Shown here: piece by piece, positions 49,216-60,100 of the stretch
Position numbering within the stretch: position 1 is the stretch's first letter
Layout of the letters: each line of letters begins with the position of its first letter
DNA from: Dipteris shenzhenensis
Lineage: Eukaryota; Polypodiophyta; Polypodiopsida; Gleicheniales
DNA: 64,000 nt
Assembly: GCA_047967505.1 (NCBI GenBank)
Contig: CM106540.1
Reading direction: 5' to 3' (one strand)
Program-made: the position numbers and the translations under genes
Notes under the pieces: model-generated
What the model was told of the DNA's origin: nothing
The model's input: only the letters and a program-made list of their open reading frames with translations
The model's database searches: none

Positions 49216-49578
49216 TCTGCTCAGACCGACCATACCTAGGCGCAACTGAAGCTCCGCCTCAGCCCATCGCTTACCAACGATCAGCCCATATCTTCACTCC
49301 TATGAGTGCTTCTCACCTACAATCGCTCTCCCCTGCAATCGTTCTCTAGCCCTCCAAGCTACACCTCGTTCTCTCTCTTACCTAACACCTCAGTTCAACT
49401 TCGAATTCACTCACCCTCTGCTTTCTCCTGCCTTCTTCCCCTAATCTTAACCACTTCCCAAAACCGATGAACCAAACAAGCAATTGCAGGGTAATGAACA
49501 TGAATTTCGAAATCAGGGCATACCTGGAGAAAAAAATAGTCCAAAATTCTCGCAACAGAAGTTCCTACCTCAGGAGTT

Positions 49579-49591
49579 GGCTCTGATATCA
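49579..49591 (-). other. primer-binding site of element A (tRNA-Met-i)
   Basis: TGATATCAGAGCC, one mismatch from the plant initiator tRNA-Met complement TGGTATCAGAGCC. It lies two bases inside the 5' LTR end. Confidence 0.85.
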
Positions 49592-49593
49592 AC

Positions 49594-50132
49594 TGACACA
49601 TCCCCAGCACTCCTGAAACCTCTGATCTGCAAGCAAACACAAGAACACACCAATGTGAGGAAACTGAGCAGGCTGCTCACCACCCAACCATGACATCTAC
49701 GAGATGTGATCCTAATCAGGAGATGTCCCCTCCGAGCCACGAGCTGAGCTACTGGCACGAACTCCCAACCAGATCCTAACCAGCCCGGTGTCCCATACCA
49801 CCAGGTGGCACTGTGAAGCCTGGGATCTACTGCTGGGCCTTGGGCTACGCTATGATGCACGCGCGCGTCAGCGACTCAATCCAGGATCAAACCTAGCACC
49901 TGGGAACGAAACTTGCTCCCATCGGCTCTCTGAGAACTGAACCTCTGGGCCCCTTATATAGACTCGGGCCCCAAGCGCCAAAAATAGCGAAGACCTCTAA
50001 CTAGTTCGTACCCTTGCCACTCAACCCGAGAATCAAGCCTGCCTAGCTCTAAGCCTCCCCACGCTACCTAACCTAGTCTTGTGTACCCAGTACACCTGGG
50101 TACACGTCGGATACCAATCCGTGCACATGACA
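49594..50132 (-). mobile_element. 5' LTR of element A
   Basis: 539 bp, TG...CA on the minus strand (TGTCATGTGC ... GTGTCA), homologous throughout to the LTRs of element D. TATATAAG on the minus strand (49953-49960) sits at the same position as TATAAAAG in D. Its right edge abuts the leader of plus-strand element B with no sign of B's own LTR. Confidence 0.9.
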
Positions 50133-50344
50133 CCTTCCCTCCGGGATCTCGTCAACCAGGGTGGACTGCTGCAAATCGTCAGTTCGGCATTGCCGTTTTT
50201 TTTTTTAAAAACACCTAGCCTCGCCGTTTTCTCCTCTTCACTGCTTGCTCCTATTCTCGGACCCCACTGCTGCCTCGTTTTTCCTAAGCCTATTCTTTCC
50301 TCTCTAACTTCAACTTCAGCGCTTCCTTTGCTACCGATCTCTTC
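50133..50344 (+). other. 5' leader remnant of element B
   Basis: Pyrimidine-rich sequence between the edge of LTR-A and the gag start of B. A T-run lies at 50197-50206. No LTR or PBS of B remains here, so B lost its 5' LTR at this junction. Confidence 0.6.
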
Positions 50345-50752
50345 ATGTCTGATTCAATAAAACCCAGGCTTTCAAAGGGTGATCAAGATATAGATTACCA
50401 CGAGGGGGACGACCAGGGTCTCTACGATGATTTGATTACAAAGACTGACTTCAATGAATTCACCACAGCTCTCGACGTAAAGTTTGAGCTGGTTAATTCG
50501 AATCAAACGGGGTTAATGCAGCAACTGCAAGGGATTTAGGCTTCTATCACGCTTTTGACTAGCACTATTCAAGCGCTCACACATGTGGATGCCTTGGCCT
50601 CAATGTTGGGTCCGAATATTACAACAAATCCCTATCCAAGAGATCAGAAATCCAGGACCAAGAAAGTGGTTGACACTTGGTTGCACAAGTGGCATGTGCA
50701 CTACATGTTTCACCTGTATCCTAATGAGAAGAAGATGCAACTTGCAGCAGGG

Positions 50753-51284
50753 TGTCATGTGCACGAATTGGTATCTAACGTGTACTGGGTACACAAGACT
50801 AGCTCAAGTAGCCTAGGGAGGCTTAGGGCTAGGCAGGCTTGATTCTCGTGTTGAGTGTCAAGGGTACGAACCAGTTAGAGGTCTTCGCTATTTTTGGCGC
50901 ATGGGGCTCGAGTCTATGTAAGGGGCCCAAAGGTCCAGTTCTCGGAGAGCAGATGGGAGCAAGTCTCGTTCCCAAGTGCTAGGTCTGATCCTGGATTGAG
51001 TCGCGGACGCGCGCCTGCATCATAGCGTAGCCCAAGGCCCATCAATAGATCCCAAGCTTCACAGCGCCACCTGGTGGTATGGGACACCAGGCTGGTTAGG
51101 ATATGGTTCGGAGTTCATGCCAGTAGCTCAGCTCGTGGCTCGGAGGAGACATCTCCTGATTCGAGATCGCATCCCGTAGATGTCGTGGTTGGGTGGTGAG
51201 CAGCCTGCTCAGTTTCCTCACGTTTGGTGTGTTCTTGTGTTTGTTTGCAGATCAAAGGTTTCACAAGTGCTGGGGTCGGGTCAA
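50753..51284 (+). mobile_element. solo LTR of the A/B/D Ty3 family inside B gag
   Basis: 532 bp, TGTCATGTGCAC ... GGGTCGGGTCA, homologous to the complement of the LTRs of A and D. It interrupts gag after codons LAAG. Gag homology resumes at about 51290 (AAGGCTTTATTGTGGTG). No 5-bp target duplication is visible (CAGGG on the left, ATCAA on the right). The TATA equivalent is mutated (TATGTAAG). Confidence 0.85.
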
Positions 51285-52656
51285 TCAAGGAAGGCTTTAT
51301 TGTGGTGAAAGGAACTACGACGGAAGCCCTCCACCTGATTCAAATTTGAAGAGGTCTTCAGGAAAGAATTCCTGAAGAAAGAGGAGGATTATGATATCAT
51401 AGGCAAGCTCAAGGCCTCGATATGTCCAAACTGAATTTGACTTTTGAAGTTTATCTTCAGAAGTTTCGTGATTTGCAGACCAGAGCTACAAAGATGGACC
51501 CCGTCACCTTATTGGGCTTCTTTGTGGATGGTTCGCTTGACTCGTATAAGCTTCAGATCAAGAACAACAAGTGTATCACTTTGCAAGAGGCCATGAACTA
51601 TGCGCGCATCTATGATGATACTATGGCCAGCGCAAAGGAAACCACTACTGTCGACACGAGTGGAAAGAATAAGAGGAAGTTCTTCCAATCAACAACTGAT
51701 GCAGGGGAGTTGAAGTCAGTTGACACCGCTTCCAAGAAGAATTCAACTCAGACGAAGAATGGTCGAGCCCGTTTGCTACACACCCTTAAGCTAAAGAAAG
51801 AAGGATGTTTTATTTGCGAGGAGCGGGGCCACACTCGGAATAATTTTCCTAAGCCCAAGAAGCAGATGCAAGCGCCAAGACCAAAGCTCCATGCGGGACA
51901 AGGAACCAAAGCTAAGGGAGTTAACCAGGCATCGATGACAGGTATTTCTGTAAATGTCATTACCTGCCCACTTTCTTATAATGCACTTTTAATAATTTGT
52001 TATTTGGCCCCCATTACCTTTTCCGAGCTTATGTATGTATAAGGGACCAAAGAGTTCACATTCTCTTTGGGACAGCTCTCACAATTTTGTGAACTACAAA
52101 CTTGTGTAGAGGATGGGACTGTCCACAACACCTAGCGATCACACCTAAGAGGTGCAACTTCCAACTAGGAAGCAATTTTGGGATCGTAAGGTTGACGAAC
52201 TTTCTATCCGGATTCAAGACTACACAGCTGCTCTTACGTGCTATGTCATGCACTTGGAACATGTCGACTTGTTAATCAGAATCGAGTGGTTTAAAACCTA
52301 TGATATTCACATTGGATGGAAAGATCATACACTCTTTTTTGGACAAGGACACCCACTTTTGTATTCATTGTGATGATATTACCTCTTCTCAAGGACCTAT
52401 TGGATCTACAATGCAGCTTAGGAATATATAAACACTTCTCATTATGATGTGTATTCCGCTTTCTTCATTTGTTGTCTCTGTTAATAACAAAAATGAATTA
52501 AGGATATTTGAACATCGAGAATTGAGGACATTGTTAGATGATTTCACGGATGTATTCCCTGCACAACTGTCGAAAGGCTTACCCCCGGAACGGGCAGTAG
52601 ATCATCGCATAGATTTAGTACCTGGGGCTCAACCTATCAGTATTCCACCTTATAGG

Positions 52657-52938
52657 TGTTAGGATATCTCAAGGTGTATGCCCCAGGCACACCTTGGTTT
52701 CTAAGTGTGTGTGCTAGAGGCACAGTTAGGTGCCCATAAGCACTGTTAGATGGTGGTAGAAGCCACATAGGATGATTGAGAGAATCTAGGAGCAAATTGA
52801 GGAGATGATTGTGGAGCTCAGAGGTCATCAGTGATGTCAGTGATCATGTAAGAGGTGCCTACTTGAGGACCTCACCTTTCTTCATTCCATAAGCAAGAAT
52901 TCTCAGTTTGTATTCACTCCATGCTTTCCTTTCAGTTT
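52657..52938 (+). repeat. 5' LTR of gag-only copia element
   Basis: 282 bp matching 54932-55213. It starts TGTTAGGATATC and loses homology after CTTTCAGTTT, where the right LTR continues ACCAACA. Confidence 0.85.
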
Positions 52939-53721
52939 TTCTCTTTCTTCCCAAATCTTGCTAAAGCTTGTTCTCCCTCAGTTCTCCGCCATTCTCCAAG
53001 CCCTTCCTGCTGGAGATACCCCTCGTTTGGGCGAACCTCCACCTGCAAGCAATTGAAAAAAAAACATCTCTGCTGGCTGCCATTCTCCAAACAGCGCATT
53101 TTTTCGTCATTCTTCTGTTGCAAAATACTCCCTGCCTGCGGCGCCATTGCTCGAGCCCTCTTACAAATAGATGAGCGACCTCAAGACGAACATTTTAAGT
53201 CATTTTTCAGCTCATTTGGTTCAGTAACGAAGGAGAAATCGTCAAAACTCAGGTTCAGCCTGCAGCAACTCCCCCGGGCAAAACAACGCGCCATTTCGCC
53301 CAACCTCTGTGCTGGATCTTCTCTGGTATATGAGCTTTCTTTTGCTTCAGAAAGCCCTCTTTTCTTTGCTTTGAAGAGTGAGATACAAGCCCTCCAAGTT
53401 CAGGCCTCTGTTTTGGACAGTTTTGACAAGGTTGTGAGTGTGATGCTACATTAGATGCTACTTTAGCATTTCTGAGGTTTTAAAGTTTTGAAAAGCATCA
53501 GTACAACTGTGGCTACAACTTTCTTTTAAGTTGCTATACCTGGATTTGCTTGGAATACTTTCATTTAGTCACCTCTATGAAGCATGCAAGTGAAAACATC
53601 ATTGATTTGTAGTATGGATTTTGGTTGCAAGCCTTTGCTACTCTAAATGCTTGTTTTTTGAAGCTCTTCAACTCTTTCTTGCCTTGTAAGAGAGTAGACA
53701 CTGCCCATTCTGGACCCTCTC

Positions 53722-54561
53722 ATGGCTACCATCTTGAATATGGATAAGTTCAATGGTAAGGGCTTCCACACATGGCAAATGAAGGTCAAGTTTGCATTAA
53801 TGAGAGAAAACCTCTAGGGGCTTGTCAAACCGGCTTCAACTTCTTCTTCAACAGCCTCCAATGCTGGAGAATCCTCAGCTCCGACACACACGGCAAGAGA
53901 TCCTGCTAGAGAGGAGAAAGCCTATGGCATCATTGCTCTTGCCTTAGGAGATGACTATATTCATCACATCTCTGACTTAGAGTCTCCTTCAGAAGCTTGG
54001 CAGAAGCTTGACATTATTTTTTATGCCAGCTCTCACATCTCAAAATTGTCACTTAAGATTGCTTTCTTTGAATTGAAGATGGTTAGTACTCCTTTGGCTG
54101 CCCATGTCAATTACATGCGGAGTCTCATGACTCAACTTGCTTCTATCAACTCTCCTATCACTACAGATGACGCTATGGCAATGTTGCTCAAGAGTATGCC
54201 TGAAGATTATAATCATGTTGTTACCACTTTGAAAAATCTTCCTTATCCTAATCTTGAAGGTCTTATCTCTGCTCTTCAAGAAGAAGAAAGGCACATGGAA
54301 CTCCGGAAAGGCAATGACACAGCCTATGCCATAAAAATCCAGAAGGGCAAGTTTTCACCTTGCAATCATTGTGGGAAGACTAATCACCTCTCAAAAGACT
54401 GCTTCAAGATCAATCCATGCAAACACTGTGGCAAAAACAATCATCATGAAAAGTTTTGTAGAGCCGAAAAGGAAGCAACTTCAAAGTCAGAAACTGCCAA
54501 TCTACTTTCAGTTGATGTGCCTCCACAAGATGAGGCATCCTATGAAGATTATGCTTTTTGA
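53722..54561 (+). pseudogene. copia gag (UBN2-type) with one nonsense codon
   Basis: 280 codons from ATG 53722 (MATILNMDKFNGKGFHTWQ). One in-frame TAG (53815-53817) stands where copia gags have Trp (ENLxGLV), a TGG to TAG change. Otherwise open to the stop at 54561. It has the gag fold region (EAWQKLD, LAAHVNYMRSLMTQL, MLLKSMPEDY) and two zinc knuckles, CNHCGKTNHLSKDC and CKHCGKNNHHEKFC (CX2CX4HX4C). Gag would form the particle and bind RNA. No pol frame follows. Confidence 0.85.
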
Positions 54562-54916
54562 ATCATCTCCATGTATGCTCCAGATCTCTCTTTTTGTTGA
54601 GTCAAGGTACTCAGCCTGGATAGTCCTCCAAAATGAATGAAATAAACTATTGTGTGTTTTGTAAACACCTCTGGTCACCATATGATGTAGGCCATGTGTA
54701 TATGTTTTTGCTCCATGGTACCTCCTGCAGACATTGTGTGCATGTACATGCAGGGAAGATAACCACTGGAAGGTCTTTTGTCTCCCTTTTGTTTACCTTA
54801 CACCCATGGGAACCCTTGCTAGCTTGAGATCCTAACCATTGATAGATCCATGACCACCATGAGATGGCATGTGACACCTTGTCCTAGCTGTATCCTTGAC
54901 ATAGCCTGAGGCATTC

Positions 54917-54931
54917 CCTTGAGAGGGGGTA
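54917..54931 (+). other. polypurine tract of gag-only copia element
   Basis: TTGAGAGGGGGTA immediately before the TGTTGGG start of the right LTR. This is the plus-strand priming site expected for a retrotransposon. Confidence 0.8.
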
Positions 54932-55220
54932 TGTTGGGATATCTCAAGGTGTATGCCCCAAGCACACCTTGGTTTCTATGTGTGTGTGCTAGAGGCACAG
55001 TTAGGTGCCCATAAGCACTGTTAGGTGGTGGTAGAAGCCACATAGGATGATTGAGAGAATCTAGGAGCAGATTGAGGAGATGATTGTGGAGCTCAGAGGT
55101 CATCAGTGATGTCAGTGATCATGTAAGAGGTGCCTACTTAAGGACCTCACCTTTCTTCATTCCATAAGCAAGAATTCTTAGTTTGTGTTCACTCCATGCT
55201 TTCCTTTCAGTTTACCAACA
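54932..55220 (+). repeat. 3' LTR of gag-only copia element
   Basis: 289 bp, TGTTGG...CCAACA with perfect 6-bp terminal inverted repeats, followed by the target duplication ATAGG. Confidence 0.9.
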
Positions 55221-55497
55221 ATAGGATGAGTCAACTCGAGGAGGACGAGTTAGCTTCACAGCTACAAGACTATCTAAATATGGGCTATATTCGCCCAAGT
55301 AAATCACCGTGGGACGCACCTATCTTTTTAAGAAAGAAGAAAGATGGTTCGTGGAGAATGTGTATAGATTATAAACGATTGAATAAAGTGACAATCAAGA
55401 ATAAATACCCTCTTCCTCATTCAAATGATTTGATAGACCGATTGGCCGGAGCGAAGTACTTCACTAAGATTGATTTGTGTACGGGTTACCATCAAAT

Positions 55498-55974
55498 ACA
55501 GCGACACTCAATGGAGTCTTGTTCCCTCCAAGATGTTCCCTTCACTCCTTACAGAGTTGCTCATGCCTCAATAGACACATCATGGGAGATTCTGGCTAGC
55601 ATTGCAACTTGGATATTTGGAGAGCCAGGTGTGCAGAGGCAATGGAGGATACCTAAGGTTCACTCCTCTCAGACTATGGCCAGTATTTGGACTGACACAG
55701 TACACACTTTGATGGCCACCTGGGCGAGCATACCGGGATCCTCCAGAGCAGCCACTGCTTGGAGAGTTACTTTTTTTAGAGTTTGAAGAGGATCTCCTTT
55801 CTTCTTTGCGTCTCCCTCAAGGTTAAGGTGGCATTTTCAGCCTCCGCCTTGTATTTTTATTAGCTCCTTTTGAGCTGTTTTTTTTCCTCATGCATAGCAT
55901 GATGTATTCCCGCATTTGAGCTTGCTCTCATGGTTTTCAATCATACTTAATAAAGTAATTTTCTTGGGGGGGGG
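55498..55974 (+). mobile_element. LINE-like 3' fragment inserted in B
   Basis: 477 bp inserted within codons for YHQI|RIYAK, flanked by AAAT on both sides (55494-55497, 55975-55978). The 3' end has TTGTATTTTTATTAGC, AATAAAG and TTCTTGGGGGGGGG, the layout of a plant L1 3' tail but with a G-run instead of A. The upstream part is open to 55786 but has no recognised motif. A 5'-truncated non-LTR insertion is the best reading; a processed transcript is possible. Confidence 0.5.
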
Positions 55975-56002
55975 AAATCCATATCTATGCTAAACACATA
56001 GA

Positions 56003-56258
56003 TGTAGGTAATCTTCTCCCGGTTCTAGTGATGCCCTATGGGCCCTGGTATGTGCCTTGTAGGCATAGTTATAGGCACTCTAGTGTTTTAGTGCCTTTTA
56101 TGCCACATAGGACATTTAGTCCTATGTGACACCTAGGACACTTAGTCCTAGGGTCTACCTTCAAGTACTATGTACTTTTCTTTTCATCTAATCTAGTTGA
56201 CATGACGGCTTATCTCCATCGACTCCTGTACTTGCTCCTTTTGCACATCGTCCCTACA
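56003..56258 (+). mobile_element. 5' LTR of element C
   Basis: 256 bp with 6-bp terminal inverted repeats (TGTAGG...CCTACA), inserted in the B reverse transcriptase after ATAGA (55998-56002, the expected target duplication). A PBS follows directly. The partner LTR lies beyond the window. Internal words TAGTCCTA and CACATAGGAC form small inverted repeats. Confidence 0.8.
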
Positions 56259-56259
56259 G

Positions 56260-56272
56260 TGGTATCAGAGCC
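56260..56272 (+). other. primer-binding site of element C (tRNA-Met-i)
   Basis: TGGTATCAGAGCC, a perfect plant initiator tRNA-Met complement, one base after the CA end of the LTR at 56258. Confidence 0.9.
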
Positions 56273-56309
56273 TCGTTGGACTTGCCTCCTGCCCCCGGAC
56301 TTGCACCTG

Positions 56310-56605
56310 CTCCCTGTACCCCCATCCGTACAGTCCGTACAAATCCTGCGACAATCGTTATACATGTGATGTACGTTGTGCCTGGTCCATACGTACCTGC
56401 GTTGTACTTGCGCCGTATGTTGTACCTGCTCCATATGTACCTACATTGTACTTGCTCCGTACGATGTACCTGCGCCGTACACTATACATTGTATCTTCAA
56501 AGCACTTGCTCCGTACAATCGTACTTGCGCCGTACCCATGTTGTACAACTGTACTTGCACAACAGCTGTTCCATACAAGATACCCGCTCCTACAGTGTTC
56601 CGTAC
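56310..56605 (+). repeat. GTAC-rich degenerate minisatellite in leader of element C
   Basis: Imperfect units of about 15-18 bp of the type GTACTTGCTCCGTAC or GTACCTGCGCCGTA, at least ten times. Continues past the D insertion to about 63380. Confidence 0.75.
56601..56605. other. target-site duplication of element D (left)
   Basis: CGTAC, matched exactly by 63322-63326 on the other side of D. Confidence 0.95.
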
Positions 56606-57125
56606 TGACACATCCCAGCACTCCTGAAACCCCTGATCTGCAAAATAACCACACACAACATCAGAACTGAGCAGGCTGCTCACCACCCCACCGTGACATC
56701 TACGGGATGTGATCCCGAATCAGAAGATGTCCCCCCGAGCCACGAGCTGAGCTACTGGCACGAACTCCCAATCAGATCCCAAACCAGCCTGGTGTCCCAT
56801 ACCACCAGGTGGCGCTGTGAAGCCCTGGATCTGCCACTGGGCCTTGGGCTACTAAGATGCAGGCGCGCGTCCGCGACACAATCCAGGATCAGACCTAGCA
56901 CCTGGGAACGAGACTTGCTCCCAACTGCACACTGAGAACTGAACCCCCTGGGCCTCTTTTATAGACTCGGGCCCCGGCGCCAAAAATAGCGAAGACCTAT
57001 AAATAGTTCATACCCTTGCCACTCAACCCGAGAATCAAGCCTGCCTAGCTCTAAGCCTCCCCAGGCTAACCTGAGCTAGTTCTGTGTAACTAGTACACGT
57101 CAGATACCGATCCGTGCACATGACA
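56606..57125 (-). repeat. 3' LTR of element D
   Basis: 520 bp. On the minus strand it runs TGTCATGTGC ... GATGTGTCA and contains TATAAAAG (56956-56963). Confidence 0.97.
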
Positions 57126-57140
57126 TACTCCCCCTCCTCT
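57126..57140 (-). other. polypurine tract of element D
   Basis: AGAGGAGGGGGAGTA on the minus strand, immediately 5' of the 3' LTR. It overlaps the last bases of the gag-pol stop codon (57139-57141). Confidence 0.9.
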
Positions 57141-60100
57141 AAGAACTCACTCCTGAGTTCGCTAAGAAATCGGGAAATGTTCTTTGGAGGTTTTGTAATG
57201 TCTCCCATGTTGCATCCTCCTCAACACGATCCTTCCACTTAATCTTGTATTCCGTGATAGTACGATTTCGAATCTGTCTTTCACGGAATTCAAGAATAGA
57301 TTCAGGTTCGTGAGGAATAAAAGTTAAATCTGTAACTTCTATAATCTCATGAGGAGAAACAATTTGATCATCTGCACCCAATACTTCTTTCAGTCTACTG
57401 ACATGAAAGACTGGATGTACTTTAACATCAGGAGGCAATTCTAGTCGATATGCAACTGGTCCAATTCTTTTAATGACCTTGAATGGGCCACAGTATCTGG
57501 GGGATAATTTCGAAACCAAACCAGTACTTAGGCTCTTGGATTCCTTAGGAATTCTCAAATATACCATCGTTCCTTCAGAGAACTCTCTAGGTGAACGATG
57601 TCTATTAGCATAAAATCTGTCCCGATCTTGGGCACTTCTAATAGATTCCTTGGCAAACTGCAACATTTCCTGCATGTCTTGCAAGAAGTTCTTAGCAGCA
57701 TCATTTTGAATTCCTTTTAATCCAACCATAACTGGTGACTTAGGTTGAAACCCGTACATAAGCATAAAAGGACTATAACCTGTACTAGAATGCTTTGCAC
57801 TGTTGTAAGCAAATTCAATCATGGGTAGATAATCTTCCCACGAAGACTGTCTCTTAGATACATATGCCCGAAGCATGTCTTCAACCAACTGGTTGACCTT
57901 TTCTGTACTGCCATCAGATTGTGCATGATCTGAGGAACTCATACTTAGAGTAGTTTCTAACTTCTCAAATACAAGTGTCCAAAAGTTACTTGTAAACTTT
58001 GAGTCCCTGTCACTGACTATGTCAGATGGCAAACCATACAGCTTGAACAAGTGGTCCACAAACTCGTGAGCCAACTGAACAGCTGAAATAGTTGTTCTTG
58101 TAGGTAAGAATCTAGCCATTTTTGTCAAACGGTCAACTATGACCCAAATAGAGTCATGACCCTTGCGCGTACGAGGCAAACCAGTAATAAAATCCATGGA
58201 AATACTCTCCCATTTATTACCTGGAATCTGTAATGGCTGTAATAAGCCCGCGCTTCTAAGGCGTTCAGCCTTAGTAACCTGACAAACTCGGCAACCTACC
58301 ACATAGTTCTCTACAAATGCACGCATCTTAGGCCAATAAAAGGTATGCTTCACAAGAGACAGAGTCCTATGTATACCTGGATGTCCCGCACTAGGAGCAT
58401 CATGACACTCCCAGAGAATCTTGGATTTTAGGTCCAGAACATCAGGCACACAAATCTTTTCATTCCGGAACAGCAAGCCGTTCCTAATCATCCACTGACC
58501 TCCCGCCGCCTGTATTCTAGGTGGCACAATCCCTGAGTCCTGGTCAACCATGGAATTCCCATCCTGGACTTTCTGCCAATAAGAACTGAAATGACTATCA
58601 GTTGCGTATAGCCCTCTCAAGGATTGAAATAGGTCTGAGGATATTTCCGTAAATGACAAAGCATTTACAAACTTAACTCGACTTAAGGCATCCGCAACAC
58701 TATTCAACGAACCCTTACGATAACGTATTTCGAAATCAAAATCCTGCATTAACTCTGCCCATCTGGCTTTCCTTCCTCTCAATTCTGATCCATCACACAC
58801 ATACTTAATTGACTGGTGATCAGTCAATACAAGGAACTTTGAACCATACAAGTAGTGTCTCCAAACCTTGAGAGCATACACTACCGCATAAAGTTCCTTC
58901 TCGAGTGTGGGCCAACGATACTGAGTGTCGTCTAGCTTCTTACTCTCAAAAGCTACAGGTCTGCCCTCTTGGAATAGAGCTGCCCCAATCGCATAATCAC
59001 TCGCATCGGCCTCTAAAACATAAGGCCGGGTAGGATCGGGTAATGCAAGAACGGGTGCTTCCTTGATAGATAACTTCAAGGTTTCAAAAGCCTTGTTCAT
59101 TGCATCATTCCAAGGGATCGGCTGAGTAGACCTGCGTCCACGACCTTTCAATATGTTGGTCAAGGGTACCGTGATTTGTGAGTAATCACGGACTGACTTC
59201 CGAAGAAATACCGTAAATCCTAGGAAAGAGCGAAGTTGTTTCACAGTCTGAGGTATAGGCCAATCTAAAACCTTCTGGATACGATCCAGATCAATGCTAA
59301 TACCTTCAGAAGAAATCTTGTGTCCTAAGTAAATGATCTCCTTCATAAAGAAGTCACATTTACTCATCTTGGCATAAAGCTTATGCTGTCTTAGAACAAG
59401 TAAGACAACCCGAAGATGTCCTATATGATCCTCAAGCGTTTTACTATATACCAAGATATCATCTAAGAACACGACAACAAATTTGCCCAGATAATCTCTG
59501 AACAAATCGTTCATCATCTGCTGAAAAGTAGCAGGAGCATTGGTCAAACCAAAAGGTAATACGAGGAACTCGTAATGACCATACCTAGTCCGGAATGCGG
59601 TCCTATCTATGTGTTTAGCATAGATACGGATTTGATGATAACCCGTACGCAAATCAATCTTTGTGAAATACTTCGCTCCGGCCAAACGGTCTATCAAATC
59701 ATCAGAACGAGGTAAAGGATAGCGGTTCTTAATTGTAACTTTATTTAGTCGTTTATAATCTATACACATCCTCCAGGAAGAATCCTTCTTCTTTCTTAAG
59801 AGGACAGGTGCACCCCAAGGAGATTTACTTGGGCGGATATAGCCCATATTCAGGTAATCCTGAAGCTGGATAGCTAACTCATCCTCCTCTACCTGGCTCA
59901 TCCTATACGGTGGGACACTGATAGGTTGAGCCCCTGGGACTAAGTCTATGCGATGATCTACTGCCCTTTCTGGAGGTAACCCTTCCGGCAGTTGAGCTCG
60001 GAATACGTCCTTAAAATTATCTAACAACGTTCTCAATTCTCGGTGTTCAAACACACTTAATTCATTTTTGTTAATTACCGAAACAACAAATGAAGAAAGT

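Larger units (their letters stand above)
45489..50132 (-). mobile_element. Ty3/gypsy element A (degenerate, 3' LTR lost)
   Basis: Minus-strand relative of the intact element at 56606-63321. From right to left: 5' LTR 49594-50132, PBS 49579-49591, leader 48638-49578, gag start (ATG at 48637-48635, MADSLDPELAMGDQD), a foreign LTR-like segment that replaces almost all of gag (48373-48586), then pol to 45489. The polypurine tract and 3' LTR are absent because the sequence switches to a germin-like fragment. Clearly non-functional. Confidence 0.85.
52657..55220 (+). mobile_element. gag-only (TR-GAG-like) Ty1/copia element
   Basis: 2564 bp, bounded by TGTTAGG...ACCAACA and a 5-bp target duplication ATAGG (52652-52656 and 55221-55225) inside the B reverse transcriptase (PPYR|MSQ). 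LTRs: left 52657-52938, right 54932-55220, about 95% alike. A PPT (GAGAGGGGGTA) directly precedes the right LTR. The interior holds a copia-type gag but no protease, integrase, RT or RNase H. The left LTR lacks its last ~7 bp, and no primer-binding site follows it, so a small deletion removed both. The target duplication and PPT show it moved by retrotransposition, using another element's enzymes. Confidence 0.85.
50345..56002 (+). pseudogene. gag-pol of Ty3 element B, split by four insertions
   Basis: Pieces in order: gag N-terminus 50345-50752 (MSDSIKPRLSKGDQD, stop at 50537-50539); after a solo LTR, gag and protease 51285-52440 (SKLNLTFEVYL, zinc knuckle CFICEERGHTRNNF with the last Cys changed to Phe); protease-RT linker and RT start 52444-52656 (to PPYR); after the gag-only copia element, RT 55221-55497 (MSQLEEDELASQLQDYL to GYHQI); after a LINE-like insert, 55975-56002 (IYAKHID). 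The rest would lie beyond the window past element C. The protease active site is deleted. Same family as A and D. Confidence 0.85.

Noticed and set aside
52921-53454. 177-codon frame after the left LTR of the gag-only copia element
   Set aside because: Starts inside the LTR, low-complexity Ser/Phe-rich, no family motif; better read as noncoding leader.
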